From Massilia sp. CF038 (GTDB lineage: Bacteria > Pseudomonadota > Gammaproteobacteria > Burkholderiales > Burkholderiaceae_D): a stretch of 64,000 nt of DNA. The notes under the pieces are model-generated. The model saw nothing but the letters and a program-made list of their open reading frames with translations, was not told where the DNA came from and searched no databases. Location: assembly GCF_900129765.1 (NCBI RefSeq), contig NZ_FQWU01000002.1, positions 1,054,001 through 1,118,000 on the forward strand. The letters run 5' to 3'. Numbering within the stretch: position 1 is the stretch's first letter; each line of letters starts with the position of its first letter. Both the position numbers and the translations under genes were made by a program. Below, one piece after another: positions 41,765 through 51,057 of the stretch.

Positions 41765-42942
41765 GACATGTCTCCGGCAAGGTCGAAAATAGGCATATAC
41801 AGCAGCACCACGATGGCGCCCACCACCAGGCCGATGGCGGCCATCAGGAGCGGCTCGAAGGTGCGCGTGAAACGGTCAATCCAGCGGCTGATTTCACCGT
41901 CGTAGAAGGCGGCCGACTGGGTCAGCATGGGTCCCATGTCGCCCGTGCGTTCCCCCACGCGCAGCATGCGCAGTGAAATCGGGGTGGTCAGCTGGTGCGC
42001 TTCAAAGGCGCTCGACAGCGGCAAGCCCGATTCGATGTCGGCGCGGGCGGCCAGCAGCGAGCTGCGCACCGAGGCCGAGACCATGGTCTGCACCGTGTCG
42101 ATCGCATGCAAGATGGTGATGCCGCCTTCGCTGAGCATGCCCAGCGTCAGGTACAGGCGCGACAGTTCATAAATGCGCACCCGCTCGCCAATGCCCGGCA
42201 GGCGCGCCAGCAGGCGGCCCAGGCCACCGTCGCGCGTCAGGTGGCGCCAGGCCAGCACGCCGCCCACGGCCGCCAAAGCCAGGGCCGCGGCCAGCAGCTT
42301 GCCATGGGCGCCGGCAAACTGGCCCCAGTTCAGCATCAGGCGCGACATCCACGGCAGATCCCGCCCGGCCCCCTGGTAGACCTCGGCAAAACGCGGCACC
42401 ACATACGTAATCAGAAACAGCGAGACCCCGGCGCCCACGGTCAGCAGAATGACCGGATAGATGGCAGCACTGACGATCTTGCTGCGCACGATATCGATGC
42501 GCTGCTGGTAGTCAATGAAGCGCGAGAGCGAACGCGGCAGGTCGCTGGTGCCTTCGGCCGCGCGCACGATACCGATGTACAAAGGGGGAAACAGGTCAGG
42601 CTGCTCAGCTAGCACGCTGGAAAAGCGCTTGCCTTCGCGCAAACCGCCCAGCAAGCGTTCCAGCACGGCGCGGGTGGCCGGATTGGCTTCCTTTTCCAGC
42701 AGTGCTTCCAGGCCTTCGACAATGCCCAGCCCCGCTGTCAGCAAGGCCAGCAATTCCTGACTGAACAGCACCAGCGAAAGCTTGCCACCGCGTGCGCGCC
42801 GCCCTGCCCGCACCGGCTCGACCGCGCTGACAAACAGGCCGCGCGCCTCCACCTGGCGGCGGGCATCGGCCGCGTCAAGTGCGTCCACTGTCAGGCTGGT
42901 AATGGACAAGTCCGGCGCAAGGGTGCGCACTGCGAACTGCAT
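41761..42942 (-). CDS. gspF: secretion platform protein GspF/PilC family
   Basis: 393 residues with two GspF domains (FSQELLALLTAGLGIVEGLEAL and ELSRLYLTLGMLSEGGITIL) and three membrane helices, the last near the C-terminus (LLMAAIGLVVGAIVVLLYM). Signature EGTSDLPRSLSRFIDYQ between them. Inner-membrane platform partner of GspE. Confidence 0.95.
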   Translation of the reverse strand: MQFAVRTLAPDLSITSLTVDALDAADARRQVEARGLFVSAVEPVRAGRRARGGKLSLVLFSQELLALLTAGLGIVEGLEALLEKEANPATRAVLERLLGGLREGKRFSSVLAEQPDLFPPLYIGIVRAAEGTSDLPRSLSRFIDYQQRIDIVRSKIVSAAIYPVILLTVGAGVSLFLITYVVPRFAEVYQGAGRDLPWMSRLMLNWGQFAGAHGKLLAAALALAAVGGVLAWRHLTRDGGLGRLLARLPGIGERVRIYELSRLYLTLGMLSEGGITILHAIDTVQTMVSASVRSSLLAARADIESGLPLSSAFEAHQLTTPISLRMLRVGERTGDMGPMLTQSAAFYDGEISRWIDRFTRTFEPLLMAAIGLVVGAIVVLLYMPIFDLAGDMS

Positions 42943-42969
42943 GGAGAGGGCCGTTTCTGGAGAGACTGT

Positions 42970-43410
42970 TTACTGGGTGACGAGATCGGCGTTGTCGCCG
43001 CTGCCGCCCGGCTGGCCGTCTTTGCCGGTCGAGATGATTTCGTATTCGCTTTTGGCGCCAGGCGCGCGGTACTGATACGGGTGGCCCCAGGGGTCAGCCG
43101 GCACGCTTTTTTTCAGGTACGGACCGTTCCACTTGGTGGCCACTGCCGGCGGGGCCGTCATCAGCGCGCCCAGGCCCTCTTCCGTGGTCGGATAGCGTCC
43201 CACGTCCAGGCGGTAGGTATCGAGCGACTTTTCGAAGGACTCCATTTGCGCCTTGGCGATCGTCACTTCCGATTTGTTCAGTTGACCAAAATACTTCGGT
43301 CCCACGTAGGCGGCCAGCAGGCCGATGATGACGATCACCACCAGCAGCTCGAGCAGTGTGAATCCGGCCTGGCGCCTGCGCTGACAATGCATAGTTTGTG
43401 CTGCAAACAT
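42970..43410 (-). CDS. gspG: major pseudopilin GspG
   Basis: 146 residues from the ATG at 43410, preceded by GAGGAG. Prepilin site RQAG/FTLLELLVVIVIIGLLA with Glu5, followed by the classic GspG signature YRLDVGRYPTTEEGLGAL, WNGPYLKK, DPWGHPYQYR. First gene of the secretion operon, 27 bases ahead of gspF. Confidence 0.95.
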   Translation of the reverse strand: MFAAQTMHCQRRRQAGFTLLELLVVIVIIGLLAAYVGPKYFGQLNKSEVTIAKAQMESFEKSLDTYRLDVGRYPTTEEGLGALMTAPPAVATKWNGPYLKKSVPADPWGHPYQYRAPGAKSEYEIISTGKDGQPGGSGDNADLVTQ

Positions 43411-43548
43411 CCGACCGACTCCTCAATATCCAATTTGGCGTGCAAGGCTACCATAACGGATGCAATAACTTCAACTTTTGTTTCAGACTTGCGCCTCAGT
43501 TTCGCACACGCGATTATGCCGCGAAACCGGCCTTGGCGAGCGCATCTG

Positions 43549-44304
43549 TTACATGCGCCGCAACAGTTGCAATGCGTGACTGCGCGCCACCGCCGCGGTC
43601 CGGTTGCGCGCCCCCAGAACCGGGTAAATGCGCTGCAGATGGTTTTTCACGGTCAGGGCGCTGATGCCCAGCAGACTAGCGATTTCGGCATTTTTCTTAC
43701 CGTCATGCAAATAGTTGAGTATTTGCAACTCACGCTCGCTCAGGGACCGCGCCAGTCGCGCCTGCACCGGCATGGGGGCGGGACGCGCCAGGGCCAGCCG
43801 GCCGAGCGCCAGATGAAAATACGGCAACAACAAGTGCAGACAATGGCGCGCACGCGCACTGGCGGTGCCGGCCGGGCCGAACAACAGGACGGCGCTGGCG
43901 CCACCCGCGGCCGGGCCACTGCCGTGCAGCAGCATTTCTGCGCACCCGCTGGCGGCGAGGGCGGCATCCAGCGCGGGCCCATGGGCCGCCCCGCTGCCTG
44001 CGTCAAACGCCAGCGGCGCGCCATGCCACTGCCGCGCAAGTGCCGGCACCAGAGCCTGCTGCGGATCGGACCAGCGCGCCAGCCAGTCCGCCGGCAGCGC
44101 GGCGGGGTGGACCGTTTCCAGCACCCGCAAGGCGCCACTGGCATCGAACTGCAGGCCGATCAGCAGCGTGTGCGGCAACAGGGCTTGCAAGTGGCCCTGG
44201 CACCACAAAAAGAAATCCTCGCTGCTGTGGATCGCCACCGCCGTTTCCACAATGCCCAGCAGGTATTCCTGCTCGCGCGCATTCAGGCCGGGAAAGGCGC
44301 TCAT
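43549..44304 (-). CDS. epsA: LuxR-type regulator, EpsA-like
   Basis: 251 residues. N-terminal domain (about 1-175) with an 'HSSEDFFLWCQGHLQALLPH' segment like the EpsA regulators of exosortase/exopolysaccharide clusters. C-terminal LuxR helix-turn-helix LSERELQILNYLHDGKKNAE and ISALTVKNHLQRIY. It overlaps the upstream response regulator by ATGA. The exopolysaccharide genes 4 kb away and the exosortase-type protease support the EpsA assignment, though it sits next to the secretion operon. Confidence 0.8.
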   Translation of the reverse strand: MSAFPGLNAREQEYLLGIVETAVAIHSSEDFFLWCQGHLQALLPHTLLIGLQFDASGALRVLETVHPAALPADWLARWSDPQQALVPALARQWHGAPLAFDAGSGAAHGPALDAALAASGCAEMLLHGSGPAAGGASAVLLFGPAGTASARARHCLHLLLPYFHLALGRLALARPAPMPVQARLARSLSERELQILNYLHDGKKNAEIASLLGISALTVKNHLQRIYPVLGARNRTAAVARSHALQLLRRM

Positions 44305-45026
44305 GCCGCTGCGGCGCCGGCGCCGCGCTCGCGCATGCTTTCGCCGCTGGTAAAACGGTAGCCGCTCCCGCGCACCGTTTCAATATGGTCCTGGTGGCCG
44401 CTGGCCTGGAGCGCGCTGCGCAGGCGCCCGACATGGGCATCGACAGTACGCTCATCGAGAAACGCATCGCGGCCCCAGACGCGGTCCAGCAGTTGCGAGC
44501 GGCTGTGCACGCGCTCGGGATGGTGCATCAAAAAATGCAGCAGGCGAAATTCGACCCGTCCCAACACCAGTTGGTGGAGTCCGGCCGTGACCCGGTGCGT
44601 GTCAGGGTCGAGCCGCAGTGCGCCCATCTGCAGTGCGGCGCCGCCCAGGTGCGGGGCGCGCCGGCGCAGCAACGCATGCACGCGCGCGATCATTTCGCGC
44701 GGCCCGAAAGGCTTGGTAATGTAATCGTCAGCGCCTGCTTCGAGCGCCATGATCTTGTCAGGTTCGCCGCAGCGGGCACTGACCACAATCAGCGGCAAGT
44801 CGCGCGTACCTGCCTGCGCACGCAGCGAGCGCAGCAGCGCCATGCCGGACTGGCCCGGCAAATCCCACTCCAGCAACAGCAAATCGGGCACGCCGGTGTG
44901 CAGGCGCGACCAGGCCGTTTCAGCGTCGGCGCACACGCTCACGGCGTAGCCTGCCCGGCTCAGGTTCAGGCACATCAGATCTTGGGCAGCGCGGTCGGGA
45001 TCGACCAGCAGGAGTTGGGCGGACAT
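44301..45026 (-). CDS. PhoB/OmpR-family response regulator with Glu at the phosphoacceptor site
   Basis: 241 residues: receiver (1-120) and winged-helix DNA-binding domain (135-225, with SQLLDRVWGRDAFLDERTVD and VRGSGYRF). The receiver keeps the acidic pair (VDPD, Asp9/Asp11), the Ser of VVSAR and the Lys of TKPFG. At the phosphorylation position the sequence reads LLLLEWDLPG, where PhoB has LLDWMLPG, so Glu53 replaces the Asp. It may be locked in an active-like state. Co-transcribed with the EpsA-like regulator. No sensor kinase is adjacent. Confidence 0.88.
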   Translation of the reverse strand: MSAQLLLVDPDRAAQDLMCLNLSRAGYAVSVCADAETAWSRLHTGVPDLLLLEWDLPGQSGMALLRSLRAQAGTRDLPLIVVSARCGEPDKIMALEAGADDYITKPFGPREMIARVHALLRRRAPHLGGAALQMGALRLDPDTHRVTAGLHQLVLGRVEFRLLHFLMHHPERVHSRSQLLDRVWGRDAFLDERTVDAHVGRLRSALQASGHQDHIETVRGSGYRFTSGESMRERGAGAAAA

Positions 45027-45146
45027 GGCAGCGCATCCTCAGGGCAAACAATTGCATCGGAATAAACTATGCCCCAGGGGTGGAAGTGCTGGCTAATACA
45101 ATTTTTTTGCGAAATTGATTCATTCGGCGACTAATTCTGCCAGGCA

Positions 45147-45188
45147 TAAAAAAAGACACATCTGTCGTCGCCGGACAGATGTGTCTTT
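45147..45188 (-). terminator. Rho-independent terminator of the extracellular nuclease gene
   Basis: A 15-base stem of AAAGACACATCTGTC with GACAGATGTGTCTTT, with a T-run on the minus strand. It lies 27 bases beyond the nuclease stop. Confidence 0.93.
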
Positions 45189-45214
45189 GCAGGCGGGCGC
45201 TGGGCGCCCTGGAT

Positions 45215-48200
45215 TTAGAACTCGCCGCTGTAGACTTTGTTGCTGTAGAACATGGTCGTTGCGGCTGGCTTGGTGAAGACCAGTGGCACCGTCACCCGCG
45301 CACCAGGGGCGACCGGGCCATTGATGGTGATGTAAGGCGCACCGGCATGGCTGCCGGTGGCGTTGTCCAGCACCACGCCGGCAGGCAAACCGTCAAACTG
45401 CAGTTGCAGCGGGCCGCTCTGCGCCACGCCGCTGGTGTTCGTCACCAGGATCGAACTGCTGTACTTGCCAGTGGTTTTGTTCAGCAACAGCGGTGTACGC
45501 AGCAGACCAAAGCCGGCGCTGACGTCGGCAAAGGTCGGCGTCAGGTTCAGGCTGATGACCACCGGATCGTGGTCGGACGAGCGGTAAGGATGGTCGGCAA
45601 TGAGGGCGATGCCGGCCGGGCTCTTGTCGTCGAGGTTGTAATCGATCACCACCGGTTCGTCGGCATTCACATGCCACTCGGCTGCGCCCGCCACCTGCGG
45701 ATCGAGCGAGCTGCTCGCCAGCGCATGGTCCAGATAGCCTGCTTCGCCATCAAACACGTACGAGTACGGAATCTCGTTCGGACGCACAAAGCGCTCGAGC
45801 TCGTTGACCAGGCCGGCCTGGTTCATGATGTAGATCGGGTCTTCGAAGCCGTGGGCATTCATGTCGCCGATGACCAGCACGTCGCTGTCATTGGCGGCAC
45901 TCTTGACTTGCGGGATGAAGTACTCGACCAGACGCGTGGCTTGCTGTTTGCGGCTCAGGTTGTTGCAACCCTGGCCATCGCCCAGGTCGCCATTGCCGCC
46001 GCTGCCGCAGCCAGCTTTCGACTTCAAGTGATTGACCACCAGCGAGAACTTGGCGCCATTGGCCGCCTTGAAGGTTTGCGCCATGGGTGGGCGGTTATTG
46101 ACCGCGTCGCCATCGGACAGCGCGCCGCCCACCAGCGTGACCTTGGCCGGCTTGTAGATCATGGCCACGCGAATGGCGTCGGTGCCCGTGGTGGCCGGTG
46201 CCGGTACGTACGCGTAGGCATTGCTGCCGATGGACGCATTGATTTGCTTGACCAGATAGTCCACTGCAATGTCGCCATTGTTCTGAATTTCCATCAGGCC
46301 GACCACATCGGCATCAATGGCCTTGAGCTCATTGACGATCTTGGTCGACTGGCGCTGGAATTCGGCCAGGTTGTCGGCGCCGCGGCAGTTACCCTTGGTG
46401 GTGGTGTTGCCCAGCTTGCAGCCCTGTCCGGTCTGGCCCAGCACGTCGGTGCCGTTGGTGAAGGTGGTGAAGTAGTTGAGCACGTTGGCACTGGCCACGC
46501 GCAGATTGCCCGCCGCTACCGCTGGCGCGGCCGTGCGCGGATTGGTGGCCGAGAAGTTGGGCTCGACCGTGTACTGCAGCTTGAAGCCGGCGCCGCCACC
46601 GCCAATCGAACCATAATCGATCACGCCGGTCAGACCGCTGACGGTGTCGCCTGCGCGCACCACGCGGTTGCCGCCATCGACATACGGAATCACGGTCGGC
46701 ACCGAGAACAGGCTGTCGTCCAGCACCAGGGCATTGCCGGCATTGGCCGCAGCCAGGGCAATGGCTTCCGGCGTGCCCGGACGGTAGCGGTTGGTTGGCG
46801 TTTCACGGCGGCCATTGGCCAGGGTCAGTTCGCCACGGTCGCCCAGGTAGGTGGTCTGGTTGATGGTCAGTGCATTGTTAATATTAACCAGCATCGCTTC
46901 GTAACGGGCCAGATCGGTGCCGCCTTCAAAGTTGATGTTGGTCGGCGTTACGCTATTGCCGCTCGACAGAACCAGGGTCGACACCACGTCCTTCATTTCG
47001 GTGTAGGTGCGCGGCGCGCCCGTTGGACGGTACTCGGTGATGGTGCCGCGCACACGCACGCGGTCACCCACATTCACCGCACCCGGGGTGAACACGAACA
47101 GCGCGTCCGAGGTGGCCGGGTCGCCGTCACCAGCCGGGTCTTGCAGGAAGTAGCCGTTCGAGACCTTGTGGGTGACCACGCCTTCGGTCAGCACCACGCT
47201 GTTGTTGAACGGGCTGGTCGGCCCGGCGCCCTGGATTTGAGGAATGGTGGCGGCGCCCGACACGGCCACGGTGACGCTGCAGCTTTCCTGCTGTTGAGCA
47301 TTGTTGGTAAAGCGGATCACCACGGGGTAGCTGCCGGCAGCCACTGCGCTGCTCGCTTGCAGCTGGACCGTGGCGACGCCGCCATTGGCCAGCGCGGGCA
47401 CGAAATTGGCCAGGCTGATGCCGCTCACGGCGGCGCTGGTGATGGTGGCGCCGTCAACGATGCTGTCGCTGTCGGTGGCGGACAGGCCGATCAGGCCGCC
47501 CACGCCCTGCTCGACGGCCAGCGCTGCCGGGCAGGACAGCACGATCGGCTGCGGCTGCGGATCGACGCCGCCGCAGCTGTGACGGGCCGAGGCGCTGGTG
47601 CGCGGCGCCGGCGCACCGGTGGCAAAGTCGCTGCTGTTGTTGTCGCTATCGGTGCAGCCCTCGGCCGCGCGGAACAGCGCCAGCGTGTTCGACGGCGCCG
47701 GCGCCGCCGTGCCCTCGGCCCCATTGGCGGTGCCAAAGCCGACCAGATCGACGATATTCGCGCCTGTCGGGCTGGCGCCGCTCAGGGTCACATTGTCGCG
47801 CACCAGGGCGACCTTGCCGTTGGTGCCGGACATATTAAAGGCGCCGCTGAGCGGCACGATGACCGGGCCAGGCAAGTCAGGCTGGGTGGTGCCGCCGCCG
47901 CTTTGCTGCTGGATCAGCACATATTGGCCAGGCTCGACGGTAAATGTCGGCAAGGGCGACTTGCCGCTCCAGGCCCCCGTGCTGGTGGCCGAGCCGTACT
48001 GCACGCTCCAGCCCGTGGCCGTGACGGCGCTGCTGCCGCGGTTGAAGATTTCGATGTAGTCGTTTTTATACAGCGTGGTGCCGGTATTGCCGCCGGCGCC
48101 GTAGAGCTGGCTGATCACCAGGTCCGGCGAGGCTGCCATCAGCGGTGCACACAGGCTGGCCAGCAGCGCGGCGAGCACGGTGCGCTTGCCGGGCGCTTGA

Positions 48201-48223
48201 TTCATGGCTACGAGCTTTTTCAT
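45215..48223 (-). CDS. extracellular endonuclease, ExeM/NucH type
   Basis: 1002 residues from ATG 48223, with AGGA upstream; the frame is open further upstream without a ribosome site. Signal peptide ends about residue 36 (LCAPLMAA). Lamin-tail domain at 37-170 (LVISQLYGAGG, YIEIFNRGS), an Ig-like segment, an OB-fold domain (about 350-490: GVVTHKVSNGYFLQDPAGDG). The endonuclease/exonuclease/phosphatase domain (about 574-890) has ASANVLNYF, MEIQNNGD, NHLKSKAGC, VIGDMNAHG and SDHDPVV. Secreted nuclease, likely scavenging DNA or shaping biofilm. Possibly a client of the nearby secretion system. Confidence 0.93.
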   Translation of the reverse strand: MKKLVAMNQAPGKRTVLAALLASLCAPLMAASPDLVISQLYGAGGNTGTTLYKNDYIEIFNRGSSAVTATGWSVQYGSATSTGAWSGKSPLPTFTVEPGQYVLIQQQSGGGTTQPDLPGPVIVPLSGAFNMSGTNGKVALVRDNVTLSGASPTGANIVDLVGFGTANGAEGTAAPAPSNTLALFRAAEGCTDSDNNSSDFATGAPAPRTSASARHSCGGVDPQPQPIVLSCPAALAVEQGVGGLIGLSATDSDSIVDGATITSAAVSGISLANFVPALANGGVATVQLQASSAVAAGSYPVVIRFTNNAQQQESCSVTVAVSGAATIPQIQGAGPTSPFNNSVVLTEGVVTHKVSNGYFLQDPAGDGDPATSDALFVFTPGAVNVGDRVRVRGTITEYRPTGAPRTYTEMKDVVSTLVLSSGNSVTPTNINFEGGTDLARYEAMLVNINNALTINQTTYLGDRGELTLANGRRETPTNRYRPGTPEAIALAAANAGNALVLDDSLFSVPTVIPYVDGGNRVVRAGDTVSGLTGVIDYGSIGGGGAGFKLQYTVEPNFSATNPRTAAPAVAAGNLRVASANVLNYFTTFTNGTDVLGQTGQGCKLGNTTTKGNCRGADNLAEFQRQSTKIVNELKAIDADVVGLMEIQNNGDIAVDYLVKQINASIGSNAYAYVPAPATTGTDAIRVAMIYKPAKVTLVGGALSDGDAVNNRPPMAQTFKAANGAKFSLVVNHLKSKAGCGSGGNGDLGDGQGCNNLSRKQQATRLVEYFIPQVKSAANDSDVLVIGDMNAHGFEDPIYIMNQAGLVNELERFVRPNEIPYSYVFDGEAGYLDHALASSSLDPQVAGAAEWHVNADEPVVIDYNLDDKSPAGIALIADHPYRSSDHDPVVISLNLTPTFADVSAGFGLLRTPLLLNKTTGKYSSSILVTNTSGVAQSGPLQLQFDGLPAGVVLDNATGSHAGAPYITINGPVAPGARVTVPLVFTKPAATTMFYSNKVYSGEF

Positions 48224-48402
48224 CGAAAATCCTGGAGTGAGAGGAAAAGGGAAAACGGTATTGTACGGATGACCACGCAAAACGTCAGCCAGGATTATCA
48301 AAATGTATTGGTAATCGGCAAAAAGACGAGTCTAAATGGAACAAGTGACAATATGATGACGTGCGATTGGTCCGAACGGACTAATCGAGCGTGGGCTTGA
48401 AC

Positions 48403-48432
48403 AAAAAAAAGAGAGCCGCAGCTCTCTTTTTT
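48403..48432 (-). terminator. Rho-independent terminator of the manC operon
   Basis: AAGAGAGC, loop CGCA, GCTCTCTT, with runs of A and T on either side. It lies 15 bases past the manC stop and is symmetric enough to work in both directions. Confidence 0.9.
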
Positions 48433-48446
48433 GGGGACCGGGGCGA

Positions 48447-49874
48447 TCAGGCGCGCTTGTAGATATCCTCGAAACGCACGATGTCGTCTTCGCCAAGGTA
48501 GCTGCCGGACTGCACTTCGATGATGTGCAGCGGCACCTTGCCTGGATTTTCCAGGCGGTGGTTCATGCCGATCGGAATATACGTCGACTCGTTTTCCGAC
48601 AGCAGGCTCACTTTTTCGCCACAGGTCACGCGCGCGGTGCCGCTGACCACGACCCAGTGCTCGGCACGGTGATGGTGCATCTGCAGGGACAGTTTTTCGC
48701 CCGGCTTGACCGTGATGCGCTTGACCTGGAAACGGTCGCCGGCGTCAATGCCTTCATAGTGGCCCCACGGACGGTAGACCTTGGTGTGGTGCAGGTGTTC
48801 GGTGCGTTCTTTGTGCTTGAGGTGGTCAACGATCTGCTTGACGCGCTGGACCTGGCCCTTGTGGGCCACCAGCACGGCATCATTGGTTTCCACCACGATC
48901 AGGTCGTCCACACCGACCAGCGCCACGATACGGCTTTCCGCCCGCACCAGCGAGTTGGTCACGCCGTCCAGATAGACGTCGCCACGCTGCACGTTGCCGT
49001 GGGCGTCGCCAGTGCTGGCTTGCTGCACTTGCCACAGGGCCGACCAGGAACCGACGTCGCTCCAGCCGATGTCCGACGGCACCACCACGGCGTGGCTGGT
49101 GTGTTCCATCACGGCATAGTCGATCGAATCGGACGGGCAAGCAGCAAACGACGCTTCATCCAGGCGGCAGAAGTCCAGGTCGGAATAACCCAGGCGCACG
49201 GCCGCTTCGGAAGCAGCGGCAATGGCGGGCGCAAAGGTCGCCAGTTCCTGCAGGTAGTTCTCTGCGCGGAACAGGAACATGCCACTGTTCCAGTAATACT
49301 TGCCATCGGCGACGAATTGTTCGGCCGTCTCGCGGTTCGGCTTTTCGACGAAACGGTCTACCTGGTAGCCGCCTTCGGCGCCTTCGGCAACGGGGCCGCG
49401 GTGGATATAGCCGTAGCCGGTTTCCGGCGCGGTCGGCACGATGCCGAAGGTGGCCAGCGAACCGCCTTCGACCAGGCGCGCTGCCGTGGCCACGGCCTGC
49501 GCAAAGGCGGCGTTGTTTTCAATCACGTGATCGGCTGGCAGCACCAGCATCACCGCTTCCGGGTCGAGCTTTTTCAGGAAGTGGGCTGCGGCAGCAACCG
49601 CTGGCGCAGTGTTGCGGCCGACATGCTCCAGCATGATGCCCAGCGGCTTGACGCCGATTTCACGCAGCTGTTCGGCCACCAGGAAACGGTGTTCATTACC
49701 ACAGACCACCAAGGGTGCCATCAGCTCCGGCCAGCCCGCCACGCGCAGGACGGTATCCTGCAACATGGTCTTGTCCGTAACAAGCGGCAACAGCTGCTTC
49801 GGCATGACCGCACGCGACAGCGGCCAGAGCCGGGTGCCGGCGCCGCCGGACAGGATGACTGGGTAAATTTTCAT
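48447..49874 (-). CDS. manC: mannose-1-phosphate guanylyltransferase / mannose-6-phosphate isomerase
   Basis: 475 residues, a two-domain enzyme. N-terminal nucleotidyltransferase: PVILSGGAGTRLWPLSR, MPKQLLPL, VEKPNRETAEQFV, YYWNSGMFLF. C-terminal cupin isomerase (from about 350): YRPWGHYEGID, KRITVKPGEKLSLQMHHHRAEH with metal-binding His, and NHRLENPGKVPL. Makes GDP-mannose for exopolysaccharide. AGAAGG precedes the ATG. Last gene of the minus-strand precursor cluster. Confidence 0.95.
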   Translation of the reverse strand: MKIYPVILSGGAGTRLWPLSRAVMPKQLLPLVTDKTMLQDTVLRVAGWPELMAPLVVCGNEHRFLVAEQLREIGVKPLGIMLEHVGRNTAPAVAAAAHFLKKLDPEAVMLVLPADHVIENNAAFAQAVATAARLVEGGSLATFGIVPTAPETGYGYIHRGPVAEGAEGGYQVDRFVEKPNRETAEQFVADGKYYWNSGMFLFRAENYLQELATFAPAIAAASEAAVRLGYSDLDFCRLDEASFAACPSDSIDYAVMEHTSHAVVVPSDIGWSDVGSWSALWQVQQASTGDAHGNVQRGDVYLDGVTNSLVRAESRIVALVGVDDLIVVETNDAVLVAHKGQVQRVKQIVDHLKHKERTEHLHHTKVYRPWGHYEGIDAGDRFQVKRITVKPGEKLSLQMHHHRAEHWVVVSGTARVTCGEKVSLLSENESTYIPIGMNHRLENPGKVPLHIIEVQSGSYLGEDDIVRFEDIYKRA

Positions 49875-49893
49875 ATCGGCCTTCTAAATTTTT

Positions 49894-51039
49894 TTAACGA
49901 CTCGGTTCAGGTAGTAATTCGGTGCGACGGCTCTGGCGCCGGTCGCGGGCATTGGCCCAGGACTCGGCCGCGACTTCGGAGATGTGCTTCATCACACCGT
50001 CGCGGCCGACATTATAATCTTTATAAACTATCATTTCATGTAAGCTTACATCGTGCAACACACGTGTATACTCGAATAATACGCTACGCACGATGGTGGC
50101 CCCCGAAAGGATGTGGCTGCCATGGCCAATCCAGGTCGGCCCCACAATGTGCACACCGGCCTCGATTTTGGCGCCGGAACCGATATACACCGGTCCTTCA
50201 ATGGTGGTGCCCTCCCAGTCGATGCGCGTGTTCAGGCCCACCCACAAGCCGTCTTCCACCTGAATGCCCGGCACATTGAGCTGCGACACTTCGCCCTGCA
50301 GCACGCTTTGCAGCACTTGCCAGTAATCGGACACGGTACCGATGTCGATCCAGTTGAAGGCGCGCTGCTGGGCATAGAACGGCAAGCCCTTGCGCGCCAG
50401 CAGCGGGAACAGCTCGGAGCCAATGTCGAACGGCACCCCGCTTGGGATCAGGTCGATCACCTCGGGCTCGAAAATGTAAATACCGGTACTGATGAAATTC
50501 GACTTGGCCGCGGCCTGATCGGGTTTTTCCTGGAACTCGGTAATGCGCCCGTCGGCGTCGGCCACCACCACCCCATAGCTCGACACCTTGTCCCACGGGA
50601 CTTCGCGCGTGATGACCGAGGCCAGCGCACCCTTGCGGCGGTGCTCGAACAGGGCCGACTTGAGGTCCAGGTCGATCAGGGCGTCGCCGCACAGGACGAT
50701 GGTGGTCTCGTCGAAGAAGTTGCCGAACTCCTGAATTTTCTTCAAGCCGCCGGCCGAGCCGATCGGCTGCGGCACCACCTCGCCCTGGTCGTTGGTATAG
50801 CCTTCAAACGAGTAGCCGATCTGGACCCCGAACTGGTGCCCTTCGCCAAAGTATTCCTCGATCTTTTCGTGCAGGTAGCTGACGTTGACCATGATTTCGG
50901 TGACGCCGTAGCGGGCCAGGTGCTCCACCAGGTAAGCCATCACGGGCTTGCCCAGGATCGGAATCATGGGCTTGGGGAGATCGTACGTCAGGGGCCGTAC
51001 ACGGGTGCCTTTGCCGGCAGCCAGAATCATCGCTTTCAT
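49894..51039 (-). CDS. sugar-1-phosphate nucleotidyltransferase with left-handed beta-helix tail
   Basis: 381 residues from ATG 51039 (a TTG one codon earlier is rejected). N-terminal MKAMILAAGKGTRVRPLTY and DLPKPMIPILGKPVM are the nucleotidyltransferase signature. The C-terminal part has hexapeptide repeats (GPVYIGSGAKIEAGVHIVGP, HILSGATIV), as in mannose-1-phosphate guanylyltransferases of the GMP-pyrophosphorylase type. The tail is basic. The exact sugar (mannose or glucose) is not certain, and manC next to it already makes GDP-mannose. AAGGA precedes the start. Confidence 0.85.
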   Translation of the reverse strand: MKAMILAAGKGTRVRPLTYDLPKPMIPILGKPVMAYLVEHLARYGVTEIMVNVSYLHEKIEEYFGEGHQFGVQIGYSFEGYTNDQGEVVPQPIGSAGGLKKIQEFGNFFDETTIVLCGDALIDLDLKSALFEHRRKGALASVITREVPWDKVSSYGVVVADADGRITEFQEKPDQAAAKSNFISTGIYIFEPEVIDLIPSGVPFDIGSELFPLLARKGLPFYAQQRAFNWIDIGTVSDYWQVLQSVLQGEVSQLNVPGIQVEDGLWVGLNTRIDWEGTTIEGPVYIGSGAKIEAGVHIVGPTWIGHGSHILSGATIVRSVLFEYTRVLHDVSLHEMIVYKDYNVGRDGVMKHISEVAAESWANARDRRQSRRTELLPEPSR

Positions 51040-51057
51040 CAACGCAGTCCTTTCGGT

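Noticed and set aside
45179-48400. 1073-codon open frame on the plus strand opposite the nuclease
   Set aside because: Antisense of a gene with signal peptide and nuclease motifs; it has no ribosome site or domain of its own and runs through the nuclease terminator.
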